A stretch of 64,000 bases of DNA from Silene latifolia (Eukaryota; Streptophyta; Magnoliopsida; Caryophyllales; Caryophyllaceae): the NCBI RefSeq assembly GCF_048544455.1, contig NC_133536.1, forward strand, positions 197,101,325 through 197,165,324, given 5' to 3'. A program made the position numbers and the translations under genes. The notes beneath the pieces are model-generated. The model worked only from the letters and a program-made list of their open reading frames with translations. It had not been told where the DNA came from and made no database searches. The stretch's first letter is position 1; every line of letters starts with the position of its first letter. Positions 1-10,532 of this stretch are shown here, one piece after another.

Positions 1-1
1 T

Positions 2-196
2 ATTTCAGACATTCCCTATAAATATCAAGGGTGCAGCTGGAAGTTTAGCAACGGTTGTCAGTTTTCATTGCTAAATGAGCCGTTCCAGCAAATCTCTACG
101 ACAAGCACTCTCAATTTGATCCCTTCCAATTTTCAAGTTAGTTATATTTCAATTTTCAATTTTCAAGTTATTTCTCTTGCTCTTATAACTTCAATT
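2..196 (+). other. open frame cut by window edge, unrecognised
   Basis: A frame is open from the left edge for about 65 codons (begins ISDIPYKYQGCSW) and stops near 196. It could be the last exon of a gene lying to the left, but no family is recognised, and the second half is a low-complexity stretch with a repeated fragment reading caattttcaa. I see no splice acceptor in the part shown. It may be chance. Confidence 0.15.
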
Positions 197-294
197 CTCT
201 AGTAACAAATCTCATCTGGATGACGACGACTATCATCATAAAAATAACAATAATAACATCAATTCCAAAAAAGATGATACTTTAATAAGCATTA

Positions 295-489
295 CTCCTT
301 CCGTCCAGGTCATTTGTTTACCTCTAGTTGGTTTTGGCACAAAGACCATTGGAAATTGGAAAGTGGAAGGGATCAAATTGATGGTGGATTATCAAATTGC
401 CCATTAAACACATCCCTAAAATAGAAAGGTAAACAATTGACGATTTCCCAAAAATGAAACAAGTAAACAAATGACCACAACGGAGGGAA
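295..489. mobile_element. Stowaway MITE
   Basis: A 195 bp element flanked by TA (293-294 and 490-491). The left end reads CTCCTTCCGTCC and the right end gives its imperfect complement CGGAGGGAA; the subterminal parts also pair (catttgtttacc against ggtaaacaa and gtaaacaaatg). TA target sites with CTCCCTCCGT-type ends define Stowaway elements, which are moved by Tc1/mariner transposases. The body matches the better-kept copy at 61622-61829. No coding capacity. Confidence 0.8.
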
Positions 490-894
490 TACAATTCAAA
501 GGCTCCCGCAAGTTGGCAAAGTAAGCGGTCGGATGTACATAAAAACGATGATACTATAATAGGAAAGAATAATACAGCAATAACTCCGTAGTAATGGCCA
601 CGTGTCATCTTATTATGTATGGGCTGCCAAATCAAAGATTTCAAAAGATCATGAAATGATCAATTGACCATCCTTGCGTAAAAATGGAAACAACCTTCAA
701 TTAGGTTTTGACCACTATATTTCAAAATCCCGTGATTTTTTATTCTTCTGAATTTGAGCAGTAAATCAATTAAATTTATGGCAAGTTTTAACAAAATTTC
801 CCGTAATTTTTGCTCAATTACAGTATTTAGTTTCCTTGGAAAATAACGGTAATCAATGTTCCAGTTTTAATGCTTTTAGACTTTCTATCACCTA
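490..894. other. no gene seen
   Basis: AT-rich intergenic DNA with stops in all frames. I see no motif, repeat or coding signal here. Confidence 0.5.
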
Positions 895-988
895 CTTCCT
901 CTGTCCCAGTAATATATTACTTGCTTTATTTCTCCTTCGCAAAATAAAGAAAGTGTAAACTGTAAACATATCTCCGCAACAGAGAGAG
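895..988. mobile_element. short Stowaway-like MITE relic
   Basis: About 94 bp between TA dinucleotides (893-894 and 989-990). The left end CTTCCTCTGTCCC pairs imperfectly with the right end AACAGAGAGAG. It is shorter than the usual Stowaway length of 150-350 bp, so it is either internally deleted or a chance pairing of two short motifs. Confidence 0.4.
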
Positions 989-1734
989 TAAATTTTTAGC
1001 GAGCATATCCACTAAGCGATAGATCAGAGCATAGCAATTATCGTGCTTGCTTAGCTTGCAATGTGCACTTATTATAAGCTATTCATTTTGTAAGGTAACA
1101 TTTGATCAAATAGACAAATACGATTAGAATACATTATTTGGTATTTGTTAAAATTAGAAACTAATATGAAGGTGAGAAAATTTCATGAAACAATTTCTAA
1201 TGTTGTGAAATAGATTGTTATATAACAATAAACCATAGTCAGATTTTCAAACAAAACCGTCTTTTGAAAAAAATTATCATAAGACGTACCCATATAACCA
1301 GATAATTAATATTGATTAAATTAGTTGGTTTCGCATAGTATTATTATTTTTTTGTATTGCACTATTCAAATATCTCTTGAAATGTACAAGAGCATACTCT
1401 TATATGATATCGAGTTCTTAAAGGGTCTATATTAGGTTTAATAATAGGACATGATCACATTAGATTATCGTTTGGTGGAGAAACGAAAAATCTTGATAAC
1501 ATATTATCGTAATTATTCTATCTAGCTAAGAGTTTAGTTGGCGTTTCAATTTTTTTTGTTTCGATTGAACTCTTCAAGCTCAATCGTTCATATTAGAGAA
1601 GTTTGTTTGCAGACGAATAAATGCTTTACACTTGAATGAAATTGTGATTTACGAACTCAAGGAAAGTAGGAAACAAGTTAATTCAAACGCCAATTTGTAA
1701 GTTAATTTTATAACTGTTTAAAATTAAATTAATA
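989..1734. other. no gene seen
   Basis: AT-rich intergenic DNA, no coding frame or recognisable element. Confidence 0.5.
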
Positions 1735-1972
1735 CTCCCTCCACTTTTTTATATATGACGTTTTGCATTTACGAGGTAAGCCTTTGACTTTAGTATTTAC
1801 AAAAATATATTTGTTCAAAAAATATAAAAATGGTACCATTAAATTCCTTACGAAAAACCCTTTCATATGAGTATACATATCATAATATTTAGTCTTATAT
1901 TTTAAGAGATATTGAAGAGAGAAGGGAGTGTCTCGAAATGTGAGAAAGTCATATATAAAAAAATAGAGGGAG
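1735..1972. mobile_element. Stowaway MITE with long inverted ends
   Basis: A 238 bp element flanked by TA (1733-1734 and 1973-1974). The left end CTCCCTCCACTTTTTTATAT pairs with the right end (about 1948-1972) over roughly 25 bp with few mismatches. No coding capacity. Confidence 0.75.
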
Positions 1973-2020
1973 TAGGAAAAAAAAAAGATAATAATCTTAA
2001 TCAACAATAGTGGGTGAAGT

Positions 2021-2984
2021 CAGGGGCGGCCCGTTACTTTCGGTGGCCCTGTTCAAAATGTATGACGGAGGCCCCAAAAGGCCAAGACTTATAAATATAA
2101 TATAAAAAAATCATATTCTCTTATAAAACCAATATAAATTTATTGTTTTTTGGCAACATTAAATATAAAATGCAACACTGTTTAAATCTTGCTCAACAAA
2201 GGGTGTCGGATCATCAAAATTTTCATCACAATCCATCGTCTCATTTGTAGGGTTACTATGAGATGGTTTTAAAAAAAATTTATCAAGAGCCCCTTTTGAG
2301 ATTGATTCAATTCTTCAATTCTTTTTCTTTTTTTTTCGCTTTTCATACCCGGATTCGTGTTTTCTAAAACTAGAAGACATGATTGTATTGAAGATTAACA
2401 AATACCAAAATTCTAAAGGCCAAAACAGGCAATCAAATAAGAATTAAGAAACTCTTCAAAGAAGGCAAGAATTATTCACCAGAAATTGAGAAATATCTTG
2501 AGGCACAATCACACACCTTCAATCTTCAATAAGTTTAACCTGTAATTAGAAGATAAACAATTATTAATTTTAAAAAAAAACAAGTATTTACAATTAAAAG
2601 AGAAAGAAAACAGTACCGCACTTGAGAATTGAGAAACAAAAAACAAAAAAATTTGATTAAAAAAGAACTTACTATGATGATCAGACGATGTGATGATGTC
2701 GACTTCAGACAATGAAGAATTAATTACTTAATTAGCAAAGAAAGCTTGATTTTTAATTTTTTATTAGGGTTACTTTTTATTTTTTAATTAAAGTAAGGAA
2801 TTTGGGAAGAGAAGTGCCGTAGTGGAGAGTATGGATGACAGCCATAGGTTTGCTTTTTTCGTTTTCTATTCTTTTTTTTTTTTTTTTTTAATGTGTAAAA
2901 AAATTACTAGACAAAATTTGAGGCCCTTCCACTCTTGGGCCCCTGTGCGAAGAACCGCATTGAACTACCATTGGGCCGCCCCTG
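2021..2984 (-). mobile_element. non-autonomous hAT element with perfect 8 bp target duplication
   Basis: The ends are CAGGGGCGGCCC on the left and GGGCCGCCCCTG on the right, a perfect 12 bp inverted repeat. The 8 bp GGTGAAGT is duplicated exactly at 2013-2020 and 2985-2992. CAGGG-type ends plus an 8 bp duplication are the hallmark of hAT elements. At 964 bp it is far too short for a full transposase gene of about 2 kb, but it keeps the N-terminal part of one (separate entry), so it is an internal-deletion derivative. The clean target duplication suggests a fairly recent insertion. Confidence 0.88.
2175..2346 (-). pseudogene. hAT (TTF/MYM zinc-finger type) transposase N-terminus, remnant
   Basis: On the minus strand this stretch encodes first IEELNQSQKG and then, in the next frame, GALDKFFLKPSHSNPTNE followed by an acidic tail. 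The SQKGALDKFF core after a lysine-rich run is typical of the N-terminus of plant hAT transposases carrying a TTF-type zinc finger and a hAT dimerisation domain. A one-base shift lies in the run AAAAGGGG. The zinc finger, catalytic core and dimerisation domain are absent. It lies inside the hAT element 2021-2984 and shows which autonomous family that element came from. The family call rests on recall of the motif, not on an alignment. Confidence 0.6.
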
Positions 2985-3104
2985 GGTGAAGTACATAAAA
3001 GCAATGAGATTTAACATAGGGGTAATACTCATATTAATCTCTCCATTTGAATTTATTGTCTGTTCTTCTATATTGGGTGGATTTAAAAAAACACAATAAG
3101 ACAA

Positions 3105-3262
3105 AAGATTCGTCGCAAGCTTGCGACAGATCAAGTACTACTCATGTGGGGTAGATAAGACAAAAGAAAAATGCCTAGAGAGTAGCAATTTGTTTTGTCT
3201 AATATACCCACATGGGTAATACTTGACCCGTCGCAAACTTGTGATGAATATACCTGTCACAA
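3105..3262. repeat. foldback element with TCGCAAGCTTGCGA-type arms
   Basis: Two arms of about 60 bp pair with each other. The left arm runs TTCGTCGCAAGCTTGCGAC, TCAAGTACTACTCATGTGGG, then AAGACAAAA; the right arm runs TTTTGTCTAATATACCCACA, GGGTAATACTTGACCCGTCG, then CAAACTTG. A 25-30 bp loop lies between. The left tip is itself a short palindrome (CGCAAGCTTGCG). Similar tips occur at 46398-46455 and 62980-63000. No coding capacity. Confidence 0.6.
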
Positions 3263-3347
3263 AGGAGACTTGCTGTTAAAAAACACAAATATTTTTTTCC
3301 TTAAATTTAGAAAGAAGACAACACTTTTGGAATAAGTGGATTAGGCA

Positions 3348-3480
3348 TAGACTTGGCAAACGGGTTAGTTCGGGTCGGGTAAGTCATTTTCAGGTTTAAG
3401 ATCTCTTTCGAGTATGTCAGTCGGGTCATTTTCGGGTCAAGCGGACTGAATTATTTCGGTCGGATTATTTTTAGGTCAAT
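3348..3480 (+). mobile_element. one end of a GGGTCGGGTC-rich hAT-like element
   Basis: It begins TAGACTTGGCAAACGGGT and continues with many GGGTC units, closely like the left ends of the complete elements at 42354 and 52561. No matching right end or target duplication was found, so this is a one-ended fragment. Confidence 0.5.
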
Positions 3481-4197
3481 GATTGGGGAGAAAAAAAGAA
3501 TGTATTAGGTCAATTATTAGGTGAGAAAAAATGGTGAGTCATTAACACATCCTATTAACGCATAATTTAGTTTGCGAAACCATATGTAATATTAAAGCAT
3601 ATTTAGTAATTTTAAAAAAAAATACACTAAAACCCTACTTTATCCAATTTGTGTATTTGCCCATTTCTATCATGAAAGATATATTTTACTCCTCACTAAT
3701 CATTGTTTTTGGACCCCCAAATTCTACTACTGATCAGATATATATTATTACATAGACTTGATGGGAGTAGTTATGGTGGTTGTAGGTGACCGTTGAAGTG
3801 ACATGGGTAGGGTGGTCGAAAAAGTAGCATGTCGCATGGGGAGGGCGCGTGTGGCGGCGTATTTAAGGGGAAGGTAGATGTTGCGATGGGTGTAGGACGG
3901 TGGATGCGAAGGGGAGGGGAAGTATGGTCGTGGGTTGAGGTTTTTGAGGGCGGATGGGGTGGTCGGCGCTGGGAGGGGGCGGGGAGGGATGGTCGGGGTT
4001 AAGAAGGGTGATGGTAAACGTTTTTTTTTTTTTTTTGGTCATTTGTGTTATTGTGTATAACAAATGACAGGGTAAAGTCGGAAGAATTGTGTGGGATTTG
4101 CATTATGTGTAGCAAATAGCATGTCCTTTTATAAATTAAGTATATTACAATTACATTACAATAATATATGTAATTTTAAAATGCGATTTTTGATGAT
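3481..4197. other. no gene; GC-skewed stretch
   Basis: No coding signal. The part at 3780-4010 is unusually rich in G on the plus strand (gggaggggcggggaggg-like), which gives a proline-rich but meaningless minus-strand frame, and is followed by a T run at 4021-4036. It may be interior sequence of the Helitron whose 3' end lies at 4227. Confidence 0.4.
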
Positions 4198-4227
4198 AAC
4201 CCGTGTGGGCACGGGTTCAAAAACTAG
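4198..4227 (+). mobile_element. Helitron 3' terminus
   Basis: A perfect 8 bp stem, AACCCGTG and CACGGGTT with loop TGGG, is followed 10 nt later by CTAG at the end of the element, and the next base is T. A hairpin just before CTRR, inserted ahead of T, is the diagnostic Helitron 3' end. The matching 5' end (TC after A) was not identified with confidence; it must lie upstream. Confidence 0.72.
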
Positions 4228-4249
4228 TTGTAATAATTTTAAAAAAAAG

Positions 4250-4345
4250 AACTGAAGAAGAGAAAGATCAAAACCTGAAGATGTTATTGGAGATGCTATG
4301 CTGTATTGCTGTGTGTTTGTCCGTCTGTTCAACAACCTTTTTTAT
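4250..4345 (-). repeat. remnant of F-box upstream flank
   Basis: The stretch aacctgaagatgttat, then ctgtgtgtttg, then ctgttcaacaa matches the DNA upstream of both F-box/DUF295 copies (6498-6615 and 60862-60955). Here it lies downstream of the 4984-6160 pseudogene, so a third unit of the duplicated segment probably once stood to the left, with its gene now lost. Confidence 0.5.
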
Positions 4346-4983
4346 GTTTTTTTTTTTTTTTTTGTGTCGGATTTACTAAATAGGATGTTTAACTCAAATT
4401 TACCATAAGTCTCTCTCCTAAGATGGCTATATTCATCCTAAGATATCCCCGTCTTAAGATTAAAATTGGTCAAATTTTGTTATTTTTTTTTGTCTTATCT
4501 ATAAAAGTTATAATTATTTGACCTGTTTTAAACTTAAAAGACAAAAAAGTATCCGTCTTAAATAAAAATGTGTCCGTCTTAATTTTAAGGTGAATGATGT
4601 AGGTTGTTTTATGGTGGAATTTGGTGGGATAATAAGTTGAACGGGGAGTAAATGACGTTCTTTACACGAGTAATGAGATGTTGAAAGAGATTGATTATAA
4701 GTTGAGTTTTGGTTTGAAAATGAAAATGAGTATACTGTCACAAAAACTGAAACTTAAGCCCGAATAAAATTAAACCGATTTAACTCAATTCGAATCGAAA
4801 ACAATTATCCAACAAAATTAAACAAACATGTGATAGATAAATCCAACAACTACATAATTTAACCGATAAAAAAAATCACTAGATACAATCTCACAGGTTC
4901 CATAATTAAACATCATACATTCCATCTCGGCTTCAGTCTAGCATTGAAACCAATTATTGCATTCTTGTACAAGTCGTATGGTG
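4346..4983. other. no gene seen
   Basis: AT-rich spacer with a T run at 4350-4363 and several scattered gtcttaa/gtcttaag pieces at 4440-4590. No coding frame supported. Confidence 0.4.
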
Positions 4984-6160
4984 TTATTTAAAGTTGAGGA
5001 ATAAACCAGGTTGGTGGATTAAATATGATGCCGGCGCCGATATCATCTCCTTTATAAAATCGTCATGTTTTCTCACGTTTGATGTCATAAACACCCATAT
5101 CATGTACACCAAGCCCTTCCACCACACCAAAGAGGTCAAATAAATCATCGGTGAAATATATACAGTTAGGTTGCAAAGATTTGGCCGAAACAGACATGGT
5201 AGAATTAACACCTACAAACAATGCCGCAAGATCTTCAATTTCCTTCCATCTTCTATCTTTAGGATCAAGTCTATAGACCACAAAACCAATTGTTTCATAA
5301 CGTCAGTCAACATCGTAACTTTTTCCTCCTGAATTTAGTACTTCTTCCTTGAAACGTAATACCATGAGAAGATCAGAACCTGATTGTACCAAAGATTGTG
5401 CTCCTATCCCAGTTATAGTTATGAACTGCTCGAACATTTCATATTCACTTGTGAACTCCTCGAACATTTCAAATTTACTTAAAAGAATAATCCGTAGGCT
5501 TTACAAGCTCATGACCTTGGAAGTCCTCGATATTCCAATATACAAGCGTTGCATCATTGTACAAAGCAAATACATAACCATCCATCACCACCACATCACG
5601 CATCTTAACACAAAGCTCTTGCCTGACAAATACTGATGTCCATAATTGATCCCCGTGCTTAGCAAAAACTAGTTGGAATAAATCACCATAAAGTATCAGA
5701 CACTTTGACCACAACGAGCCTGATCAAAAACAGATGGAATCTTCTTCACTCCCATCTCTCTTTTCAACATATGGGGGTCGATCTGGGATGGTTTCAACAG
5801 ATGGAAAGCGAATTTCAGCCTTAGTGATTGGATTGAACAAACGTACATTGAGGTCACGGTCGACCATTGCAACCCAACCATAGTCTGAACCCCAACACCC
5901 TGTTCCAAAAGTCTCAGGGAGGTTCAGTTTGTAACCTTACTAAGATTAAAGATCTTCCGAACACAATGCAGATTATTGCTAATGTTTTCAGATAGCAAAA
6001 GCCATGGCACTGTCGGCCTCCACTGGCGCTTTATTAAGTACGAAACACGATTCCAAGAGGGACATACCGCTGAAAAATATTTAAAATCTTCTAAAGTTTC
6101 CAACTTCATTGCAATGTCACCAAGAAGATCGAGAGGCAAGGTCGACCAATCAGCAGCCAT
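4984..6160 (-). pseudogene. F-box/DUF295 (KIB-like) protein, broken copy
   Basis: This is a paralogue of the intact gene at 58493-59656 and collinear with it. It starts MAADWSTLPLDLLGDIAMKL (F-box, 6160 downward), then carries pieces of the DUF295 region including WTSVFVRQELCVKM, YWNIEDFQGHELVKP and YRLDPKDRRWKEIEDLAAL, and ends GVHDMGVYDIK. The pieces lie in different frames, so there are several frameshifts and stops: the frame closes soon after KIFNLSK, again after the YGDL region, and again upstream of VYRLDPK. In the family, the F-box binds SKP1 of an SCF ubiquitin ligase and DUF295 forms a propeller that picks the substrate. The spread of lesions over the whole length argues for an old, dead copy. 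Confidence 0.85.
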
Positions 6161-7264
6161 GATCTCTTGCCAATCTAAAAAAAAACGATTACAGCAACAT
6201 CAGTAATTAACAATAACAATAATACTGATAAATAGGAAGGATAACAGAGAAAGGGGACAGGGGGAAGAAGAGCTAAGGATCTAAGAACTAAGCCTGTAGA
6301 CAGACATATCTAAGCAAAGCTTTGTTTCATATTAAGTCGATCAATTGGGACAGCAAATATGTACAACAAGCATTCAGTGGTTGAACTAAGGGCGGTTAGC
6401 TAATTTAAAACAATTAAACAGAAACGGATCAATCTAGCAACGCAAAAATACAATAGCAACAATCTCATGTATCTCAAAACGTATCAGGTACTTTATCAAA
6501 CCTGAAGATGTTATTAAAGAAGGAGTATAACAAAATCTAAAGTATAGACTGTCAGGTACGGCAATCGAGTTGATGTTGATTGTTGACTGTTGATTGTTGT
6601 TTGTTTAATAACCTTGTTCTTTTTTCAGCTAATACGGACGGCTAAATTAACCTATGTGCTCAAATTATGATTTCCTATTTTTTTTAGGAAACCATTGGTA
6701 AAATGACGCAAAAAGGATATGAAAATTAATTTTGCATTAAGTTATATTATTTTCACAGAATTATAATCTTCTAATTAAAATAAAATAAAATTGATAAATT
6801 ATTGTTAAATCCTTTATTGATACTATTATTAGAAAATGTTCTGATAAATACTCGGCATAAAATAAAACTGTAAACTGTAATTGTGAAAAAAAAAATTGAG
6901 AAAATTTATAAATTGAAATCATTGGGTTTGTCATATACAGAGTAAAAAATCCTAACTTAAAATAAAATAAAATAAATTAATTATATGAATCGATCAAAAA
7001 TTTTAGTTTAGTTTTTTCTTCATTTTCATAAATATATAACGAATCATGTAGACGGAAATCATTAATATGCAATTATGCAAAGAATTTAAATTTACAAATA
7101 CAATATGAAAGTGGAACATATTTGTACAATTTCAAATAATTGCGTAACCTATTTGACGATTTTACACGAGTATTGTGTGGGGGTGTGCCTAATTATAATC
7201 AAATAAAGTTTGAATAAGTGATTCTGATTTCGCAATTTGAAAATTGAACAACTTTTATCTTTGT
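4984..7264. repeat. segmental duplication, copy A
   Basis: This block holds the broken F-box gene and its upstream flank. It aligns in the same orientation with copy B at about 58490-62215. Beyond the gene, the match returns at 6480-6630 (tatcaggtac, cctgaagatgttat, cagctaatacgg) and at 6985-7264 (gaatcgat, agtggaacatatttgtacaa, then gggtgtgcctaa). Copy B is longer because it received a hAT element and a Helitron. At the hAT site copy A reads gtagacagacatat, an apparently empty site. Confidence 0.75.
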
Positions 7265-7736
7265 TATTTTATAAATCGACTTTGAATTTCTAATTATTAA
7301 TCATTTCCGTTTCGTTTTAAACCTAAGGGGCTGTTTGGTTCGGGGTATCCAAGAAAGGGAAAGGGAATCATGAGAAATGATACCTTTTGTTTGTGTTTGT
7401 TTGAGCAAGAGTATGATTCCCTTTACCCTTTCTTTATCCCCAAACCTCTCTACATCCTTTCCTGCAATAACACCTCACAAACAACCCTAATCAGAGCTTG
7501 AAATCTCACGAAAAACATAGTGCACAAACACTGTTTTCGCGTCTTTTCAAGCGAACAGCCCTCCTTCTCACCACTTTTACCACCACCACCGACCACCTTT
7601 GCCTTCAACTCTTACCATAACCGGAAAGTTCCACTCCCACAATTCCACCACATCCAAGAACTCCAAAATCCGTCAAAAACTGACCCCTCAAATCGCGACT
7701 TGAAAACAGTTGCAGGCAAGTATCCGAGTAATAATC
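7265..7736. other. spacer with a Tourist-like tip
   Basis: At 7327 the sequence GGGGCTGTTTGGTTC, followed by aagggaaagggaatc, resembles the end of the Tourist-like element at 21898. A possible partner, GAACAGCCCT, lies at 7553-7562, but no clean TWA duplication is visible. The open frame at 7520-7747 (plus) falls in this repeat-like sequence and has no family signature. Confidence 0.3.
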
Positions 7737-8363
7737 CTAATCAATGACTAGAAGGCAGAAACACCCATCTAGCACCCCAACCCGCAAATTAATGAACTCT
7801 TCTCCATACTCAAGTTGTGGCACCTCACCGAAACTATGATCATAAACTTCATGAGCCCAATGCAAAGTCCCATCAGCAAAAACACCATTATCACGGTCGG
7901 AGAAAAAGGGTTGGGGGACACTTGGACCCTCCGCAGGCTCCACCCAAGAATCAGCTCTCAAGCTATAAACCATAATAACTTGGCTAGCTACGAAAAGGAC
8001 TCGTTCCTTAATCCGACTGGAGAATCCTCATAAACTTATAATCCTTAGATACCCCATCATACCCAAACCCAAAACAATACAATACCGGTGAGGTAGCGTC
8101 GAGGGCTTAGCCAAAAAGGGTAACCTTTTCTGAGTTCGGGTTGTCGGGTTATACAACAAGATGGTGAGGTGCACATCATAATTGCATAGGCACAACAACC
8201 CACCACATGGGCAAAACCTGTTCCAAACTGGTTTTCGAGGTTTCAAGGTGTCAAATTCAGCAGAAGAAAGATGAGGGGAAGAAAACAAAAAGCGGCAAAT
8301 CAAGTTGGTTGAGCTAGGGTTTGAGATGGACCAACTAATTGAAACCATGATTTGCAAACACAC
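7737..8363 (-). pseudogene. F-box protein, F-box-associated (FBA) domain, broken
   Basis: Minus-strand pieces in family order are NPSSTNLICRFLFSS, CGGLLCLCNYDVHLTILLYN with PTTRTQKRLP, then (next frame) GFGYDGVSKDYKFMRILQSD, then VYSLRADSWVEPAEGP and a run to about 7737 with DGTLHWAHEVYDHS. This is the order in plant FBA-type F-box proteins (LLYNPTTR, GFGYD, VYSL..SW, G.LHW). The N-terminal F-box itself is not found, one frameshift separates the first piece from GFGYD, and a TAA follows ILQSD. It is unrelated to the DUF295 copies next door apart from sharing the F-box class. The reading stops about 250 residues short of the normal length. Confidence 0.7.
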
Positions 8364-8564
8364 TTTAATTGCAACAAGGGTTTTGCAGGGAATCTCAGTA
8401 AGATGTTAAAATTATGTTTAATTTATCCTGACGTCTACTTTTATATTATCATCATAGAAGGGAGAAAGGTAACCTCGCTCAGTTGGTAGTTCGTTACTTT
8501 GTGGAATGAAAATAGGCAATTTCACATGTGTATAACAAAAATACATGATGCTGCAAAGAGGGCT

Positions 8565-8683
8565 CCTCATTTCCTTCAAGTAAGGCGGACGCTATAAATG
8601 ATGGGTGAAGTGCATTCACAATGCATGATGCTGCAAAGAGGGCTGCTCTTTTAACATATGCTTCCTTGTGGTCGCACACACCC
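8565..8683 (-). pseudogene. TEL2: TEL2/TELO2 C-terminal exon fragment
   Basis: After a good acceptor (ttcacttgcag, minus strand) the exon encodes GVCDHKEAYVKRAALFAASC then NALHPSFIASALLEGNEE, the conserved C-terminal part of plant TEL2 (HKD.YVRRA.LFAAS, ALHPS, EGNEE). TEL2 with TTI1 and TTI2 stabilises PIKK kinases such as ATM, ATR and TOR. Directly after EGNEE the sequence repeats a 20 bp piece of the same exon (ctctttgcagcatcatg at two places about 78 bp apart) and the normal continuation is lost. The other TEL2 exons nearby are out of order, so this is a pseudogene. Confidence 0.72.
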
Positions 8684-9087
8684 CTGCAAGTGAATACAAT
8701 ATCATCACTGTTCATCAATTAAATCTAGGGAAAAAACCTCAATGAGAGCTAAGGGGGCGATGAGTAGTTTATGGAGAAAGAAGGAAGGGCGAAAGCCAGT
8801 GTAATTTAACCTAGATTTTGTTAAAATAAATGTCATTCATAGCCTGATATTAACAGGGACCTAAGACTTTTCCTTTACATATGGTACTTAGAAACCTGAC
8901 TTTTTTCTTTTGATGTTGTTCCTGCAAAAGAGGCCTTTTAAGATATAAATACATCTCGCTCTCTTGTGATAAAGCATTTCTATTGCAACTCTCAGAGCTA
9001 GTGCCTGTTGCAAAATCTTTTACTGTGAAATATAAATTATGTTTTAGGATTGTAGAAGTGAATAAATCACCCTAAAATGTCATGCAG

Positions 9088-9296
9088 GTTGAAAGAGATA
9101 TTGATGTTGCTGAAAAATTCATACGAGCGTTGCCTGTTGAACTAAGGCATGTAGCCAGTGATCTAGTAAGAACGCTCATACAAGCTCGATGTGCCGATAT
9201 AGCAGTGGAAGGAGAGGAGTCGGCTGAAGAAAAGAGGCAGAAGGCGCTAGTTGCTTTGCTTGTGATGTGTCCCTTTGAATCTCTAAATGCTATAAA
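9088..9296 (+). pseudogene. TEL2: TEL2 exon in inverted orientation
   Basis: Reading plus, after catgcag, this exon encodes VERDIDVAEKFIRALPVELR, HVASDLVRTLIQARC and SAEEKRQKALVALLVMCPFE. That is the central TEL2 block that normally follows the DDDTDLKKKLSQLVDIVGAL block. The neighbouring TEL2 exons (8565-8683 and 9803-10196) are on the minus strand, so this exon has been flipped. The match stops after ESLNAIN; beyond that the sequence is unrelated. A second copy of the exon start, in the expected minus orientation, is at 17016-17090 with the same intron flank (attatgttttaggattgtag). Confidence 0.78.
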
Positions 9297-9369
9297 CTTA
9301 CATCCCCACCCGAGATCTAGGGAGGTAAAAACTAAATGAAGTCTATTCCCACATCAGACTGACACACTT

Positions 9370-9445
9370 GAACAACAACAAAGCCTTAATCCCAACATCG
9401 TTTGGGGTTGGCTAGCATAGATCATCATCCAAATCCGTCTAGGCT
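9370..9445 (-). mobile_element. SINE 3' end with TTGTTG tail
   Basis: On the minus strand the sequence reads gccaaccccaaacgatgttg, then ggattaaggctttgttgttg. This is the widely shared 3' domain of plant SINEs (CCGACCCCA...GGGATAAGGCTTTGTTGTTG). Only the 3' part is kept; no A and B boxes are visible upstream. Confidence 0.6.
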
Positions 9446-9802
9446 TGAATTTAGTAATTTGGTCATGACTCATGAGTAAATAAACAAAGTAAAAGAAAAT
9501 AGAATAAAGATAAACAAAACAAGTGCATTACAAAAAAATAAAACAAACCAAGAAAAATGTGAAAACCGAAATTAAAGGGCAAAATAGGTTTGTAAAATAG
9601 GAGTAATAGGATTAAAAAAAAGTACAAAAATACATTTGTGACTCACTTCATAGGAAAAAAAGAAAGATTCAAAAAAGTCAAAGGTGAGTAATTTGTGAGT
9701 TGTGACGTGCGATCTAGACAATGGTCTACATTCTCTCACACCTTACAGTACTTTTTAGTACATGCTCAAAATAAAAATATATTTCAAGACAGATACACTT
9801 AC
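9446..9802. other. no gene; intron or intergenic remnant
   Basis: A-rich sequence with no coding frame. It occupies the place where a TEL2 intron would lie, directly after the donor at 9803. Confidence 0.35.
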
Positions 9803-10196
9803 TTCATCAAGGTCATCTGTTTTACGAAGTGCTCCAACAATATCCACCAACTGCGATAATTTTTTCTTGAGATCAGTGTCATCATCGGTCAAGTCATAAG
9901 GCTGTAAAGATGACTCACTCGATCCTTCAGAATCAAGAGATTTGTAATTCGAAGATCTTTGCTTCCTCTTGTTCCAGTAACACCAAGGCCTGGTTCTAAT
10001 TTTTGCTCCAAAATAGAAGACGGAGTGGCAATCTCTTTACTCTCGGAATTTTGATTTGTGACCTTTGTGGTGGCCAGTCCAAACTGCAAGCAATTGTCAA
10101 GGAAAAGAGGATTTTTTGGGTCAATTGCCTTTGGAAAAACTAGTGGAATACTGCAAGCCATTTTCCTGACTAAATCATCAGGGTTTTGCAGTCTAC
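9803..10196 (-). pseudogene. TEL2: TEL2 central exon, frameshifted
   Basis: After the acceptor ttttttcaacag the minus strand encodes RLQNPDDLVRKMACSIPLVF, PKAIDPKNPLFLDN, and further on, in another frame, SLDSEGSSESSLQPYDLTDD and DTDLKKKLSQLVDIVGALRK followed by TDDLDE at a good donor (GTAAGT). In plant TEL2 the order NPD.LVRR.AC, IDPKNPL, YDLTDDDTDLKKKLSQLVDIVGALRKTDD is continuous, so this is the central exon with a frameshift near LRITN. The next exon should begin VERALDVAEK: that block is present but inverted at 9088 and again at 17090. Confidence 0.78.
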
Positions 10197-10532
10197 CTGT
10201 TGAAAAAATGAGTGTATTATTACAGTCATATTTTGGAGCGCATAACATCCTTTGTTGAGTCCAGCTCTTCTCTTGACATGGTTTCAAGCATAAGGCCTGC
10301 AGCTGCTATTATATCAGAATCTCAAGTCACGGAATTAAACAAACTACAAAACATCAAGCTGAAGAGAAAAGTACACGCATATTAAAACAATTGTAACACT
10401 CAAATGTCCCAACTCTATCATTCTATTTTTATTGTTATGTTCTGGTTTACAGAACGGATTCCGCATTAAAAACCAATTTAGTGGATGAACTATGGCCTTA
10501 ATTACAATGAGGGCCTCACAAGAAAACCACAT

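Noticed and set aside
3863-4063. Proline-rich minus-strand frame
   Set aside because: It is produced by a G-rich stretch and a T run; low complexity.
8471-8505. tRNA-like A box (gctcagttggtag) on the plus strand
   Set aside because: No B box follows within 60-90 bases and no acceptor pairing is seen; treated as chance.
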